A stretch of DNA of 64,000 nucleotides from Acheta domesticus (Eukaryota > Arthropoda > Insecta > Orthoptera > Gryllidae), in contig JAHLJT010000631.1 of the NCBI GenBank assembly GCA_031308135.1, positions 191,908,955 to 191,972,954 on the forward strand, read 5' to 3'. How positions within the stretch are numbered: position 1 is the stretch's first letter; every line of letters begins with the position of its first letter. The translations under genes and the position numbers were made by a program. The notes beneath the pieces were generated by a model. It made no database searches, had not been told where the DNA came from, and saw only the letters and a list, made by a program, of their open reading frames with translations. Shown here one piece after another: positions 11,729 through 25,100 of the stretch.

Positions 11729-12719
11729 GAGGCTCCATACAGTAGCGAAACGCGTATCAGGGCAAAAATTCGTGACTCGCCCGATGGAGAAGACCGCCAC
11801 ACCATGGTCACACAATTTCATAATAGTTCAACCACTTTTTCCTTGTGGGTGGCCATTTTCAAAATATTTCGAAAAATGCTGATAAATTTGATTTTAATTA
11901 ATATTCTGATACATTTGACGATTAAAAAGTTGCTGTGATGAATTTTTTCATTTGTTTTTTTTAAATGCCTACATTCTGCCCTTGGATAATACAGGAAGCC
12001 ACGTCACTGCTTTCGTGCACTTATCAAGCTGATCACACGTTGGACTAAAGATGTCTGTCTACTCGTAAACAGATTATACACGTGGAAAATTATTTGGCTT
12101 TATGTTTATGTTATCTTTTCCTGCTTTTGTTTCGAATTCAATTGATCTCGTAGTACACTAAAATAGATGCTTAGATGCCTTTGCTTCCCAAGGACTGTAC
12201 GTGGTTGTTTTGGAAATCCATTGAAATATATGGAACCTTACCCATTATACTATACATGATCAACGCCTCAAATGCGTTTGCTCGTTTGGCTTTTGGATCA
12301 GAAATGTCCCCGACAAACTTCGTCGTTCAAGACAACTGATTCTAGCCGAGAGCATTTGCTCGAGACCAGACAAGGCAAAAGCGAACTTATACTTTGGCTT
12401 TCCACCTACTTATGTTATTCAGTTTCTTATTCGATTTGTGCAGGAAGCATCAACATGTCTCTCTCTGCCACCCAAGAACATAATCTCGGTGTTTTGGAAA
12501 ACTACTGAAATATGTACGCATGAAGTCAGGCTGTGTTTTTGGCTCACGCCTCTTGTACTTTAGCTTTTGACAACCGCTCTTATTCAGTTTATTCTTGAAA
12601 TAATCTGCCCACAATTCCATTTCGGAATTCCTAGGTGAGAACGTAAGGGCGTGCGAGATGTAAAAATTCACGAGCGGGCTGTGCAGAAGATCGTCGCGCC
12701 TCCCGACACGTGACAGAGT
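11729..12719. other. Intergenic DNA with a weak internal duplication
   Basis: No gene recognised. The segments beginning at about 12207 and 12490 share the pattern gttttggaaa...tgaaatat and similar following words, suggesting a very diverged tandem duplication of about 285 bases. Confidence 0.35.
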
Positions 12720-13140
12720 GTGCGAGCCAGCAGGGGGTGGGAAGTGACCGCAAAGGGAGAGCTTCTCGCGACCGCTAACCCCCTGTACCCCCTACCCACT
12801 GCCCCCTTCCCCCTTCCCTCTGCCCGCGCCGTTCCCCTGCTCGCACCTCTTTACCCGCCCCCCTTTCCGCCCACTCTCCCTCCCCCAAATGCTCGCCCTC
12901 ACTGCCCGCTCTTTTGCTCGCCCTCACTGCTCGCCCTTCTGCCCTCCCTATCTACCCAAATGCTCGCTCTCACTGCTCTCCCTCATTGCCTGTAGTCACT
13001 GCCCGCTCTTCTGCCCGCCCTCACTGCTCGCCCGCCACTGCCCGCCCATCTGTCTGCCCTTTTGCCCATCCTTCTGCACGCCCTTCTGCCCTCGCCATCT
13101 ACCCACAACCCTCCATCCACTGCCAGCCTCTTTGTGGGTA
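12720..13140. repeat. C-rich degenerate tandem repeat block
   Basis: A pyrimidine-rich plus strand made of irregular copies of tgcccgccctcactgctcg-like units. Proline, alanine and cysteine frames across it are compositional. One of several such strand-asymmetric blocks in the window. Confidence 0.7.
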
Positions 13141-13689
13141 GCAGCGCGCCTTTTTAGCCGCGGCACAGCTGGCCTAAACGATACCAATTGCGGACTTGCG
13201 TATTTACACTTGCGTTTAACTACTTTCAAGAAACAATGTGCATATAAAGTCTTTTAAGATAGATTCATTACGATAAAAGAACAAAAAAAACAAATAGATG
13301 ATATCATACAGACATTATTCTTTCATTTTGTTATTTTCAACGCTTTTCATTGACATTGAATTGTGATAATTTAACCCGTAACCATATTTTCATTTGCATA
13401 CATATGCAATGCTCTTCCCGTGTAATGTTACTGCCACAAAATTATTTGACAAAATGTTTAATCTGTTTGGGCGAATTCTCTTTCATGTGGTTGCACCAAG
13501 AGATACAATATTATTGCTCTACTATAGGTCATTATTTATTTTGATGTTATTTCATAACCCATGATTTTCACATGCGACAATTACAAACGACTTATAATTA
13601 CTTTTCAAACTATCCATTATCATTTACCTTTTCAAACAATCGATTATCTCCTTTTATGTTCAATTTTTTCCTCTTTTAGGGATTCTTTT
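13141..13689. other. AT-rich DNA, no gene seen
   Basis: Apart from the first ~60 GC-richer bases this is AT-rich DNA with short open frames and no recognisable feature. Confidence 0.55.
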
Positions 13690-13795
13690 TTATCAAGTAT
13701 TTACTGCCGAAGCGGTTACAGTGTATCCGCCCCTCGGACTCGCGAACGCGGGATTCAATCGTGTCACCCCCAGTCTTTGTCGTCATTTCTGTGCG
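13690..13795 (+). mobile_element. Possible decayed tRNA-like SINE head
   Basis: The stretch contains gcggttacagtgt followed about 45 bases later by gcgggattcaatc, roughly the spacing and form of A and B boxes. The match is weak and the body is not shared with other copies in the window. Confidence 0.25.
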
Positions 13796-14540
13796 CCGTT
13801 CTGGAAAGGGCTACTGGTTGTGTTGAGCATTAATAGTGATTTTGTGCCCAAAGTATGATCAAAACACAGAGGAAAGTGTCTCCTGCTTTGTGTGAGAAAC
13901 ATTGAAGAAAATTTATTTCCTCTATTTAGAATGAAATATATCTATCCAATGCTCACGAGTACAAATTATTAAACTGTAATAGCTATAAACTCCACTGGTT
14001 TCTGATATTTCTTATATCGATCGTGAATTGCTCAGTACTTTTTTGTTATATCACCTGTAAGGAAAAATCGTATGAATAAGAATTACACTTTCTTGGGATG
14101 AGTGGAACTCCAGAATTACTCCTACACCAAATACACGTTTAGATCATTTAAATCCATTGTTCTTTGCTTCAGACAACGGAATAATGAAGTTATAGTCCTG
14201 TACCCTCATTAGGACGATAAACAGTTTATAAAAGGCTCGGTTGAAGTTCGAAGGCGGAGCCAATAGCCGAGTTTTATAATTAACCGAGCCGATTATTTGT
14301 GTTATCAACTGTGTGCTGTTTAACATTTTTTACAAGCAAAAAATCAGATAAACAGGAAATACCATTTCTTGGAATAAGCGTGTTCAACCGCAATCTTTAA
14401 CTACTAGTCTTATTTTTCATTTGTTTCGGACTGTGAAATTAAATCTTTAACAGAGGCCAAGGATTAAAGTGGCTGCTCATTCCCCTGGTGCGGTATGAGA
14501 TTATAACAGAACAATATTACGAAAAAATACATTTTTAGTT
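13796..14540. other. AT-rich DNA, no gene seen
   Basis: AT-rich spacer; no feature identified. Confidence 0.55.
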
Positions 14541-14790
14541 TTAAAAGGTCCTTTTCTCCGCGCGCGTTTTGACCCATTCGGACCGCGCGGCGCCATTTCG
14601 CACCGCCGGCGCGCGGCGGTTTATTTTGCGGGCCGCGCCAGCCCCTTTCACGTGGCGCGGAGCGGGCCCGTCCAGCAAAGGGGCGGCCATTTGAGCGACG
14701 CGGTGATGGATGAAAGTCGCGCGTCCGCCGCGGCGCTCGTCTGGCCCTGTGTTCGCAGCCCGAAAGGCGCCGCCCGGCCCCCCCCGACCC
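14541..14790. other. CpG island core
   Basis: Very CpG-dense block with several gcgcgc-type runs, followed directly by a pyrimidine-rich tract. No coding exon could be supported. Confidence 0.6.
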
Positions 14791-15466
14791 ATTTCCCGCT
14801 CTGCTTTCTCAACCCTTCTCTTCCCGCTCTGGGCCACCTGCCTGCTGCTCCCTTACGCAACCGCTTTTCTGTCGTTCCCGACTTACGCCTCCCTCCTACC
14901 TCTTCACCGCCCTTCATGCCCTATTTCATGTTTCCGCCCTCCAACGTACTTCCGTATCCCTGCCCGCCTCCACCCTCCAGCCTCGTCATTCATGTCTTCA
15001 CTCTCTCAGCAAACCCCTCCCATCCTGTCAATCATTCATCTTCTTGCTATACTCCCACCCGCCCATACTTCTCACCCCGCCTCTTCCGACCACGACCTTC
15101 GTCCCATCTAAAGGTTTATGTCTTCTTACAGCCCCTTTGATCCCCGCCCCCGACACATCTCACTCCTTCCTTCTCTCACCTCTCCGCCCTACCTTAACCC
15201 GCACCCTTCCTTGACCATCCCACCCCATTCATCTCACCATCCTTCCCTTCTTCTCTATGCTCCGCTCCCTTGCACTCGCCGAAAATCCTCGCATCCCGCC
15301 CATCCCATCCTCGAACTAACCCCCTCGCCAGCCTCTTCGTCTTCTCATAAGGCCGGCCATCCCCGTCCCCACTTCCTCTCCCCCTTCTTATCCACCCGCC
15401 CATCACCCTACTGTTAACCCTCTCCTCCAGCCAATCCGTCTCGTCCTTCGTAGTCTCGCTCTTTCT

Positions 15467-15467
<1 letters not shown>
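14791..15467. repeat. Pyrimidine-rich degenerate repeat tract
   Basis: About 680 bases almost entirely C and T on the plus strand, with irregular ccttccctc and cccacccgcc words, leading into a CA microsatellite. Long Pro/Ser frames are compositional. Confidence 0.7.
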
Positions 15468-15548
<81 letters not shown>

Positions 15549-15549
15549 C
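15468..15549. repeat. (CA)n microsatellite
   Basis: About 41 CA dinucleotides with a single T interruption near 15524. Confidence 0.98.
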
Positions 15550-15559
15550 AGTCTCCGCA

Positions 15560-16525
15560 CACTCCTGCGGTTTCCTCGTTGCTTTCGGCCGCCAGCGCGC
15601 GCTCTCTCCAGCGATAGAAGGATGCTTCCTCGAAGGACCGCTCTTTTTGTGCTCTGGCCTAACAGATGTTGCCTCTTGCGCTTTTTAGACTGTGATCTGT
15701 CGAGTTTTACCATGTGTTGGGATAATGTGCGATGCAATAAAATGATCCGCGAGCATATTGTTTTTAACGCTTTAAACTGTTCACGTTAGAGACAACTGTT
15801 CACTACATTCTACAAGATGGCGGTGTTCTAGCTGTTCCCAGTACATTTATTTCTTATACATATGTACCCGGTTATTAATGTTTAGGTGTAATCCACGTTC
15901 CTTAGGTAAGATCCATTGAAGATGAGAAAATGTTTTTACCGAAAGTTAACTTTGGGCATGTTATAGTAAATATTATAACTGCTATTCTTGTGTATGATTA
16001 TCCCGTATTTCCCTTTATGGATTACCACAAGATTTCTGCTATCATCAGGGAATTTAGAATTACTGTTCACGCTTCTGCAGCCAATTAAATGTGTATTTTA
16101 GAATTTGTTTTTATAATAGGAAAACTATACACAATAACCTATTTCTGATATACAGTGTATTATTTATTTGCGTGATTGTAGGTATCGATTTCTTGTAACT
16201 AAATCATTGAATTCTTGTAAAATAATATTTTTACCCAATGTGATTTTATATCAAATTTTAATGCCTTTTTTCTTCACTTAATATTGTAAAATTTTGACAA
16301 TTCAAAAATATTTTGTTTCAGGTGAGTGTCGAATGCCACATCACGTGATATTTTACAGTTTGGTGAGTGTTATTTTATTATACTTTTTGTCTTCCTATTG
16401 CAAGAAGACATTCCGTAAATTTACGCAAGTGTGCAGTCTGTTCGTAAAAATAAACTATTCATGGTATAAACTAATAAATTTTAAGGTAGCGTTATTAAAG
16501 CTGTATATTCTTGAGTTGAAGAATA
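15560..16525. other. AT-rich DNA upstream of copy B
   Basis: After a short GC part the sequence is AT-rich. A 159-residue plus-strand frame (16294-16773) crosses into copy B; its first part is hydrophobic and AT-driven and I do not recognise it. An aagatggcgg motif near 15816 resembles a YY1-type site, but no transcript start can be supported. Confidence 0.45.
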
Positions 16526-17718
16526 AAAATAACTATTTTCACGTGATTTATAAAGCTCTTTTCCCCGTAGGAAACGCTGTTAGCCGCAGAACCCAATTTG
16601 TCAGACTTTCAGCCTTTACTACTTTTGATGTTGAACGTTTATCTTACAAGTTTAAGAGAAAACCAGACTTACGAGTTCCTGCAGCTCAAGGGGAGGCCGT
16701 TCGGGTTTTACCCCTTTCTGAAGGTCGTCATCAACCCATTACCCGGCGGCACAGCAAACCGAAAGCGCCGTAAATTTTTAAGTGGGCAGCAGGTGTTATC
16801 GCGGACGCAGCAACGCCGTCTAACGGCCGTCGCGAAAAGTGCCTGCACGGCAACGAGCGCGGGCGAGCGGGGACCGGGTCACGTGCTCTTAATGAGATTC
16901 GTTATCGGCCCACTTTAATTAGCATTCGCGCTCTGGTGTTAACGGTCGCGTCACAGCTCGAACGCCCCCCGCCCCCCGCCGCCTCGGGCGACCGATCGAA
17001 CGGCGACTGGCGCCGCCTGGGGGCGGGAGATCGCCCTCCGGCTCGCGAGCGAGTTCGATTGTGAGCGCGGGCGCCTCAGCGCGGGAGTATCGGAAACTTT
17101 CTGTACCATGGGCGTGGAACGTTATTACAGGACAACGTATCTCAGAAGAAATGTTTCAAACTTCGAGGGTGTTTTGAAGATGATTACAAGGGGGCGAATT
17201 TCAATGAAATTTCATTTTTTTCCCTTTTCTCTTTAGAACAATGCATTTTGGTATAGACATTAGTTTTCAGTTATGAGAAAAGGAAATGAACCATTTGTAT
17301 ACATTTTTTTTCGTCGATTTCTATTAGTAGGTGTCTTTTTACATTTTCCGTCATTGTTAAAGCATTTTCGCTGATTTAATTGATTTGAATATTATTTTAA
17401 TTGCACTTGCTTCACGTAATATTTACGAGATGCAACACAAATTCTTCACAGAAATCCTGAGTAGCTTTTTAGATTTCTTAGCTGAGAAATGTTTTACTTT
17501 TACGTCATTACAATTTGCTTTTACGTCATTTTTTAAACCAATTTAAGAACATTTTATTGATAACACTTATCTGGAAATTTTAACTTTTTGGTTGTTTTTT
17601 TTTTATTTTAATAGGTGAATATTTTTAACATGATCATGCTGAATGTAAATTTGAAATCCGTTTGGCTCCATCACGTGTCACGTGTCCAAACTCCTATCAT
17701 TATAGGGTGTGTCTATGA

Positions 17719-17866
17719 TAATCACCGGTCAGAGGAAAATTACCGGTCAGAGCCGCCGGCCGCTAGAACTTTCCTCCAGACAACGACAGAACTCGACCTA
17801 GCTATCTAGCTAGTGCCGAAAATCCTGTCACCGTTGAGACACGAACTGAGGACCTCCAGGTCAGAG
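17719..17866 (-). mobile_element. SINE family A, internal fragment (copy B)
   Basis: Duplicate of the fragment at 1183-1330, with the same truncation at both ends. It belongs to the 7.2-kb repeated segment and is not an independent insertion. Confidence 0.75.
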
Positions 17867-19759
17867 ATATTTTGTGTACCTGCCGATCACCAAGTCATAA
17901 ACTTTCAGAGGCTATCCCATATTTATTGGCCAAAAGTAATAATTTTCTATATCTCTACATGGCCTGCAAGTTCTAGCATTTATTCTGAGAGAATCTGTTT
18001 ACGGGCGACTCACGTTAAGAATGTCTTCAATGAAGGTTAGGGGGCACTCATCATTAAACACTTACTATTTACGTGTTGAGTTCTGGAACAACATTCTTGA
18101 TGTAATTTGGCGGCAAAGAACTGCCGTACATGAATAAATTATTGTAGTATTTGCGAAAATGTTTTTTTGGTGAAATATTTTATTTCTTGACGTGTACTGG
18201 TGTATTTTATTTTTTGTTTGTTGTGCGTGCGTACTCCTTTTTGGAAACCTATTTTATGTGATTTTGTTCAGCACCGTTTCTGCTGCTGCAGGCTAGGGTT
18301 ATATTACGTAATATTTGGAAAAAAATACAAGGAAAGAAGAAATGTAACACTGTTAACGATAAGTAAAATAAAATTTATATTAAAGTTTCATTGTTGACTA
18401 AATTGATATTTGAAGTCAAGAAACAAGTATTCCACATGTAACTGGCATGTTAAACATTTCAGATTTCAGAATACTTCATGTTTTATTACACGTTATTCTT
18501 GTATACGTATTTTTGATAAATTTTGTTCTTTTTCCATTGCTTTATTGATTTAATTAAGTGCTCGTCATTTATTACAAAATGAAATTAATGAACAGTAAAG
18601 TTCTCCATACCAATTATAAGAATGGGCCAATTAGTTGAAATGCAATTCTCATGAAATCGACACGCAAATATTTTGATGTTTTCATCATGCAATGTACGTA
18701 GGCAGACAATTAAAGCAAATTGAAAACGTTCAAAAGGTTTAACAAGCTTATGTTACTCAGCTTTTGTGATCCACTTCATTCTTGAATTTTTTTTCAAAAG
18801 CTTAACTTGATAGAATTTTTTTCATGTATTGAGTGATATTTATATTTCACGCTTCATTTCGTAATTAAATTGTAAACTGCTTTATTGTAAATTATCAATA
18901 AATGTACGTTTCTTTGTATTTCTATGCTTATGTAATATTCATTTTTGAAACTGTATTCATATATATTTGCATCTTCCGTTCTATTATTTTCGATTATAGA
19001 AAAAATATTTATATTCTCCATTATATTCTCCATATATTATATATTATTCATTATATTATTATATTCATTATATTCTCCGTATATTATATTCTCCATATAT
19101 TCTCTATATTATATTCTCCATTATATAAAGATTTTACACCTTTAAAGAAATCGAGAAAAATTAAATAAGAGTTCATCCTAGCCCAAAAATTAAATTCATC
19201 TCCGCCATACTTCATTCTAGCTCTATCTTTAAACGTATTTAAAAAGGTAAATTGCAAGGCTTTGCATATACTTTGCTATAAAATGGGTTAAATACAAATA
19301 TTTTTACAAATCAACTCAGATATGAAAGATAAGGCTTTCGTGATATTTTTTTCAATATGATTTGTTGGAAAGCAATAGGGACACACTGTCAGTATATCTT
19401 TGTCTTGTTACATTAGTCTACTTTTGTGGCTTTTAAAATATGGAAAGTTAACCCAGTCAGGCCAATACTGTATTTAATTACTCTGAATTTCATGAGAAAA
19501 AATGTGGTTTTAGGCATTCAAGACCGAATCTTACAATCGAACTCCATATTTAATCAATTGCCCCACATATTAATTTATTATCCGTATTAATTTCCAATAT
19601 AGACATATTAGCGTATAATAAAATATTTTTCTATCCTTAGCAAAAGTTTAATCAAATTTGAAGCATAAATGTACCGTTTAAGAAGTATAAAATTCTTTGT
19701 GAATGTACAAATCTTGCCAATTTTCCTGGAATGCGAGTGAAATCTCTTTCCCCACACGT

Positions 19760-19806
19760 CATATACAGTTTTTACTGTTTTTTGACAAATAAATAAATAA
19801 ATAAAT
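19760..19806 (+). mobile_element. Possible LINE 3' end with (AAAT)n tail (copy B)
   Basis: Copy B equivalent of 3213-3261. Confidence 0.45.
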
Positions 19807-22761
19807 TTAAACGTATTTTGCATTCATCAGATCATTTCCAAAAACTGGCGATATTTTTGATAGACATAGTAGAATATATATGAGTAAAGGTCAATGAAAA
19901 GGTTCTCTGATATTGCTTTTAAAACAGTAGATGAATATTTGAAATCTATGGAAATACTATTACAATGTCTTTGGAAAATGCTATATGATAATGCAACAAT
20001 CTGTCAAGTGTTTAGAAATATCTGAGCAACGGATGGCGTTTACTGCTTCCCAAGGCTATGGGATGGCGGCGGGTTATTTTCTTAGTGCTTCTCAGTTTGC
20101 TAGTTCCAGCGGCCTGTCGAACAATATTGTGGCTTTTAGACTCACAAGCATTAGACAAATCTGGCAGTGAATTAAGAAAGGAAGAATCACCTGGTGATTA
20201 TATATTGAACGAGGAATCACGAAATGAAATTATATGGCAAAATCCTGTTCACAGTGAATATGAATCCTACGAAAGGTCCTCGCCAATGTCGAAGATGGAA
20301 TTCTGTGGGTATAACAACGCAGAAGAAAAGTTAGAGTAATAAACGACTTAATGAGTATCATAAACTTTCTGAAATCCACACGAACAGCAAATGAAAAATC
20401 GTCGTAAAAAATAAACGTGAGTTAGATTGCAGTGGAGATAACGGATTGCTTCACATAAAAATACAATGTCAATTCGTAACCTTTTTCATAAGTAATGTGC
20501 CTGTAAGTATTAATAGTTTACGTTTTTTGAAGTAAATGTTGGACTGGTAATGCAGAAAACCGAATACCATATGGCGTTATTATAATTATTTTTCTCTTCT
20601 TTGTTAGGAAACCTATTGTATTGATATCCCGAGCACATTGTGATTGATGGATTTTCGTCAGTGATGATTGTGATTAGTTCCAGGAATATTTGTTCACAAA
20701 CACAGTTATGAATATGTCATACAATGTAGCTTCAAAGACATTGTTGCACTTTTTTGGCAATAGGTAAAGATTGTATTTTTAAGAGGCTAGACTCTACGCC
20801 AATACGGACACAATACGGACACTCCCCGCCGCGCCTCCCTATTTAGTCGCAGCAATAATGTTACAATTGGAAGGTAACCAGTTTCAGTAGTAGATGAATC
20901 TCCTGCAAACACAAACCTTCCCAGAAGAATATTGTGTTTATACAATATATTATATAATAAATAAAATGTAATAATTGACATTTCTTATTTAATCCTAATA
21001 TAATGCCAATCATGTATTTCTCCTTTTCAAGAGAAATGGATTCAGAGATTTGAAATTGTTACCTAGAAATATCACAGTATGAGATAGATGCGGTTTGTTA
21101 AAGAACAAACGCTTTTTATATAGTCATTGCCCCGCAGAAAGTTGCATCAATATGAATAATCGCTAGTGCATAGGGGTCATTCGGTTTTAAGTAGTCCAGA
21201 ATTAAATTGGTCGTTTTACCATCTGAGAAAAACTTCATACTTTATATATAAATTCCCTTATGTTTTGTGTTCAAAACTTTAAGAAAAATATTGTACGTGG
21301 TTCACAAAAGGCCATTTTTATTGTAAGCCGGGCGCCATTTTTCGCGTTTGTAGACGCGTACCTTTTATAACTTTCACACTCAGCGTCAGGATGTTGTTGC
21401 TTTTTGAACCAAAAGTGAATTGGATTCAGTAAACTACTCTAAATCAAAATGATGTTTATCTACTAATATGTTTTCATTCGGGTGATATTTGTAACCAAAC
21501 TATTGAACGCGAATGAACAAATTTCGACTTTCAGGGCGCATTTGTTTAAGGAGGAATACAGTTTCAGCCTTATTTTTTCTGTGTTTTTACACATAACAGT
21601 TTAGTTACTTTATCTAAAATATCAACGATAAGTACCGTATCACTTAAAAATTACACCCTCCAAAATTTGGAATTGTGGATTTCTTCTGAAATAATATCTC
21701 TTTTAGGGATATAGATAAAAATTGAAATTTGCACACGTAGAAGATTGCAATAATAGCAAACAGCATTCTGAGTTTCAAGTTTGAAAGTTAACTCAAATTG
21801 TGTTTAAAAAACTGTAAATTAACGCGAAAAATGCTTCATTTTCACATTGGAGAGAAGTGGTGACAAGAAGTAATCATACTGTTTACCAAACCTACCCTAC
21901 TTTACAATAATGAATGTTTTATTATCAAACATAAAAGCTTCAGAATATATAATTTTGAAAATGATCTTAATACCCTTCATACTTTGCAAACAAAGGTAAG
22001 TTTATCTTGATGATCAGAATTATAATTTAGTTGTAGTAAAGTTAAATTGAAATTTAGCGAATTGAAAAATAACCAAAAACAAAAGGAAATATTTTGAAGT
22101 GTCAATGGTGCAGCTTCTGAATTTTCATAAGATCATGATATGCTCTGGAATTTTATCATTTCTTACTGATAGCGCCTTCAAGTTTCTTACAACTACATTC
22201 ATTCTAAAATATAATCATTAATATGCGACATGAATACATAATTTTATTATTTTCATTGTATCATTTAAACGTGTAATTGGATTTCAAGACTTGATCACTG
22301 TAAATTAGCATTCGTTACGGACAGATTTATTGTACCTATGACATGGTATTATTTATTCTGTGATTCCGCAGGCATTTTTGCCATGACGTGAAGCAAGTTC
22401 TTGAAGCCCCATCAAACAAATAAATAAATTTTAAAGACCAGATTAAGCAGTGCTAGATCACTTATAATGGATTGATCCAGATTGATGCTGTAAAATAGCA
22501 CATAATGAACAGTTCTTTCATTACATCAGTGAAATGGCAAACAAACGCACAAAACAAAAAATATATAATTTTTCATTTTTAATACAAAATTTATTTTGAA
22601 GCATTTTATTATTTGAAAACTTTAAAATGAAATAAAGAACTCAGCCTGAGTGCGTTCATAAATCCTGACGAGTAAACCATTTACAAACCGTTGTCGTGAG
22701 AGCGATTTGGCGGCGCGCGTACGGGTAGGGCATGAGATTTAGTAACAGATGAGACGCATAT

Positions 22762-23695
22762 TGTCTCATTCATAAGTGAAGGGCAACCGCGGCGTGGGGG
22801 CGGCGGCGACGGCAGCGACAGCGGCGGTGCTAGTGAGGGCGGCGGAGCGCTCTGCGACAAATTGGGATCTGGGCGACATGGCGGAACCGCGAGTCCTGCG
22901 CGAGCCGGGTGGTGAGGGTGGGGTGAGGAGGGGTGGGTTGAAGTCATGGAGAGCCCAGCTGGGAATGGCCGTCGCTCGTGTAGGCGAAAGAGGTGACGTT
23001 TACGGGTGGGGAGGACGGTTGACGGCTACAGCAGTGGAGGACGGGGCCGGACGGAAGCGGGCAAGGTAAGGAACAGGAGCGTAGGAGGGCTGACGGACGG
23101 GCTGTAGGGTGGTTTGAAGAGCGGGCAGGTACAGGAGGGGAATAGCGCGCGGACGCTGGCGGGTGCGGTCGAAAGGTGGTGGTGAAAGTGGTGTGGGCAG
23201 GTTGGGGGGTGGGGGTGCGGATGGGTGTGGGTGAGTGCGGGTGAGTGTGGGTGTGTGCGGGAGGGTGTGGGTGGGGCGGGTGGGTGCCGGTGGGCCCGAG
23301 CGATCGCGGGCAGGCGTGAGAGGGGACGGGCGGGCATGGGCGCGTGTGGGCGGGCGCGGGCGTAAGCGGGCGGGCGTACGCGGGCGGGCGTACGCGGGCG
23401 GGCGTACGCGGGCGGGCGTAAGCGGGCGGGCGTAAGCGGGCGGGCGCGGGCGGACCGTGGGCAGGCGACTGTGGGTGGAAGCGGGTGAGCGTGGGTGGGT
23501 GCTGGGGGAAGGATGCGAGAAGTGGAGGGCGGGCGAGGCAGAGAGCGGGTGGGGTCGGGCGCGCGCTCTGCCTGCAAACAGCGTCCCGCGGCGCACCGCT
23601 GAGTGATGTGCGGCGGCTGACGGACGGCTCATCCGCCACCGCGCCGCCGCCGCCGCCGCCGCCGCCGCGCGCAGTCCTGGCACTGCGTTGATTGT
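22762..23695. other. G-rich CpG island with minisatellite (copy B)
   Basis: Copy B equivalent of 6190-7130, with the same 14-bp units and the same order of degenerate repeats. Small indels change every long open frame. Confidence 0.7.
23357..23450. repeat. 14-bp GC minisatellite (copy B)
   Basis: Same array as 6785-6880. Confidence 0.8.
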
Positions 23696-23825
23696 ACGAG
23701 GTGATTATTTGTTCGTGCGCCAAGGTGCTAACTCGGATACGTGTGAGTTAAGCTACTGAAGTGGACATTAGAATCGAATGAAATGGAACTAAAAGCAGAT
23801 TCTCTCATTTTACACATATTCAAAT

Positions 23826-23960
23826 TACACCTCTCTCTCTCTCTCTACCTCTGTCCAAGTTTAACTCTCACACACTCTCTCTCTTGCCATCTCTTTTTCT
23901 CTCGTATTTCCTTCTCTCTCCCTCTTTCTGTCTTTCTTTCTTTTTTTTTCTTCCTTTGCA
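23826..23960. repeat. CT-rich simple repeat tract
   Basis: Runs of (CT)n and (CTTT)n beginning about 30 bases after the end of copy B. It is the likely reason the copy A contig stops where it does. Confidence 0.8.
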
Positions 23961-25100
23961 CCGACACGCGTATTGTCTTTTGTGGGTTTCCTGATTTATT
24001 TTCCATCTTTGATCAACAGGTCCTCAGAATATGAACTTTTGATACACCTCACTTAAAACAAGACTGAAAAGGAATGATGATAAATTAATTCAACTTTCAT
24101 TTTACTCTCGTGATTGCAGTCACGTTTTATTATTGCAATTCCAGTTACAAAACGTATGATTTTAAACGATAGATTTTTTGTGTGTAAATAGCAATTATTA
24201 GCAGTAAAGTGAATTGTAAATACACTCTTTTTTTACCTTTAAAACAACTGTTGGCTTAGAATTATTTCATTTATTTATGTATGCATTTCACTTTAACTTG
24301 CTTTGAAAATGTAGTCCTCATGTCACCGCCACCTCACTAAGGGACCCTGAAATTTTCTGACCAGCATCGTATCCGTGAACCCCTCATATCTCGCAACCCC
24401 CGACAGGTCTTCTAGTTCATGCAAATTGAATCCACTTCACTTTCATGTTGATGTTCACCCTCGCATACAGTGTATTTAATTAGAGTTGACCACAATAACT
24501 TTGTAGTTTTTTCGCGTACAAACTTGTTTGTGTCTTCTTCTGTACTGAAGTTTTTTGTCACTGAGAAATGACATTAGTTATTTTGCTACAAACATTTCTT
24601 TTAATTAATTTATTGTGCTTGGTTTTACTCTATCGTATTTTCGTAATATATATTTCTTTAATGGATTCTCTTTCAAATTATGCATATTTGCAAAACTTTC
24701 AGCACCACACTACTGTTGCAATGTTTTTAGTCCATGTTATGAACTGTCTCTACTTTTTAAAATTTTATAATTTAGATTTTAGTACTTTCAACGAAATACT
24801 TCTTTTGTTGTGGATTAACTGACTGTACACTGATCTCTAGCTTTATCTCCTCTCAGATCTGTATCTTTCCACATATTCATCTTACTTTTTCATTATGACG
24901 TCCATTATTTTGTTCCTAATAATTTTTCTCGTGCCGAACAGTGTCGTTTTCCTTTAACCCAACGACTGCCGTACTATAACCATGCATGTAGCGAGGTCTT
25001 TCAGCTACCACCGACGGTGAAAAAAACTATTCTTTTATCAAAGTTTATCTTGTGCAATTAATGACGTTCCCATACGCAACTTTCGTGTTCTGCCGAGATA
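23961..25100. other. AT-rich DNA, no gene seen
   Basis: AT-rich sequence with a short GC-richer island near 24310-24420. No conserved domain is recognisable in the short frames. Confidence 0.55.

Larger units (their letters stand above)
16526..23794 (+). repeat. Direct near-identical copy B of the 7.2-kb segment
   Basis: Partner of 1-7226. Unlike copy A it is embedded in continuous sequence on both sides. The unique sequence right after its end runs into a CT-rich tract at about 23830, a plausible place for another assembly path to break. The 14-bp G-rich minisatellite inside both copies has the same unit number, as expected for one locus sequenced twice. Confidence 0.95.

Noticed and set aside
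16294..16773. 159-residue frame crossing the copy B boundary
   Set aside because: AT-driven hydrophobic first half, no recognised family. A cccgtag acceptor-like site precedes the second half but no partner exon was found.
1..23794. Biological tandem segmental duplication
   Set aside because: Considered, but the gap-terminated end, homopolymer indels and equal minisatellite lengths fit assembly redundancy better. Not finally excluded.
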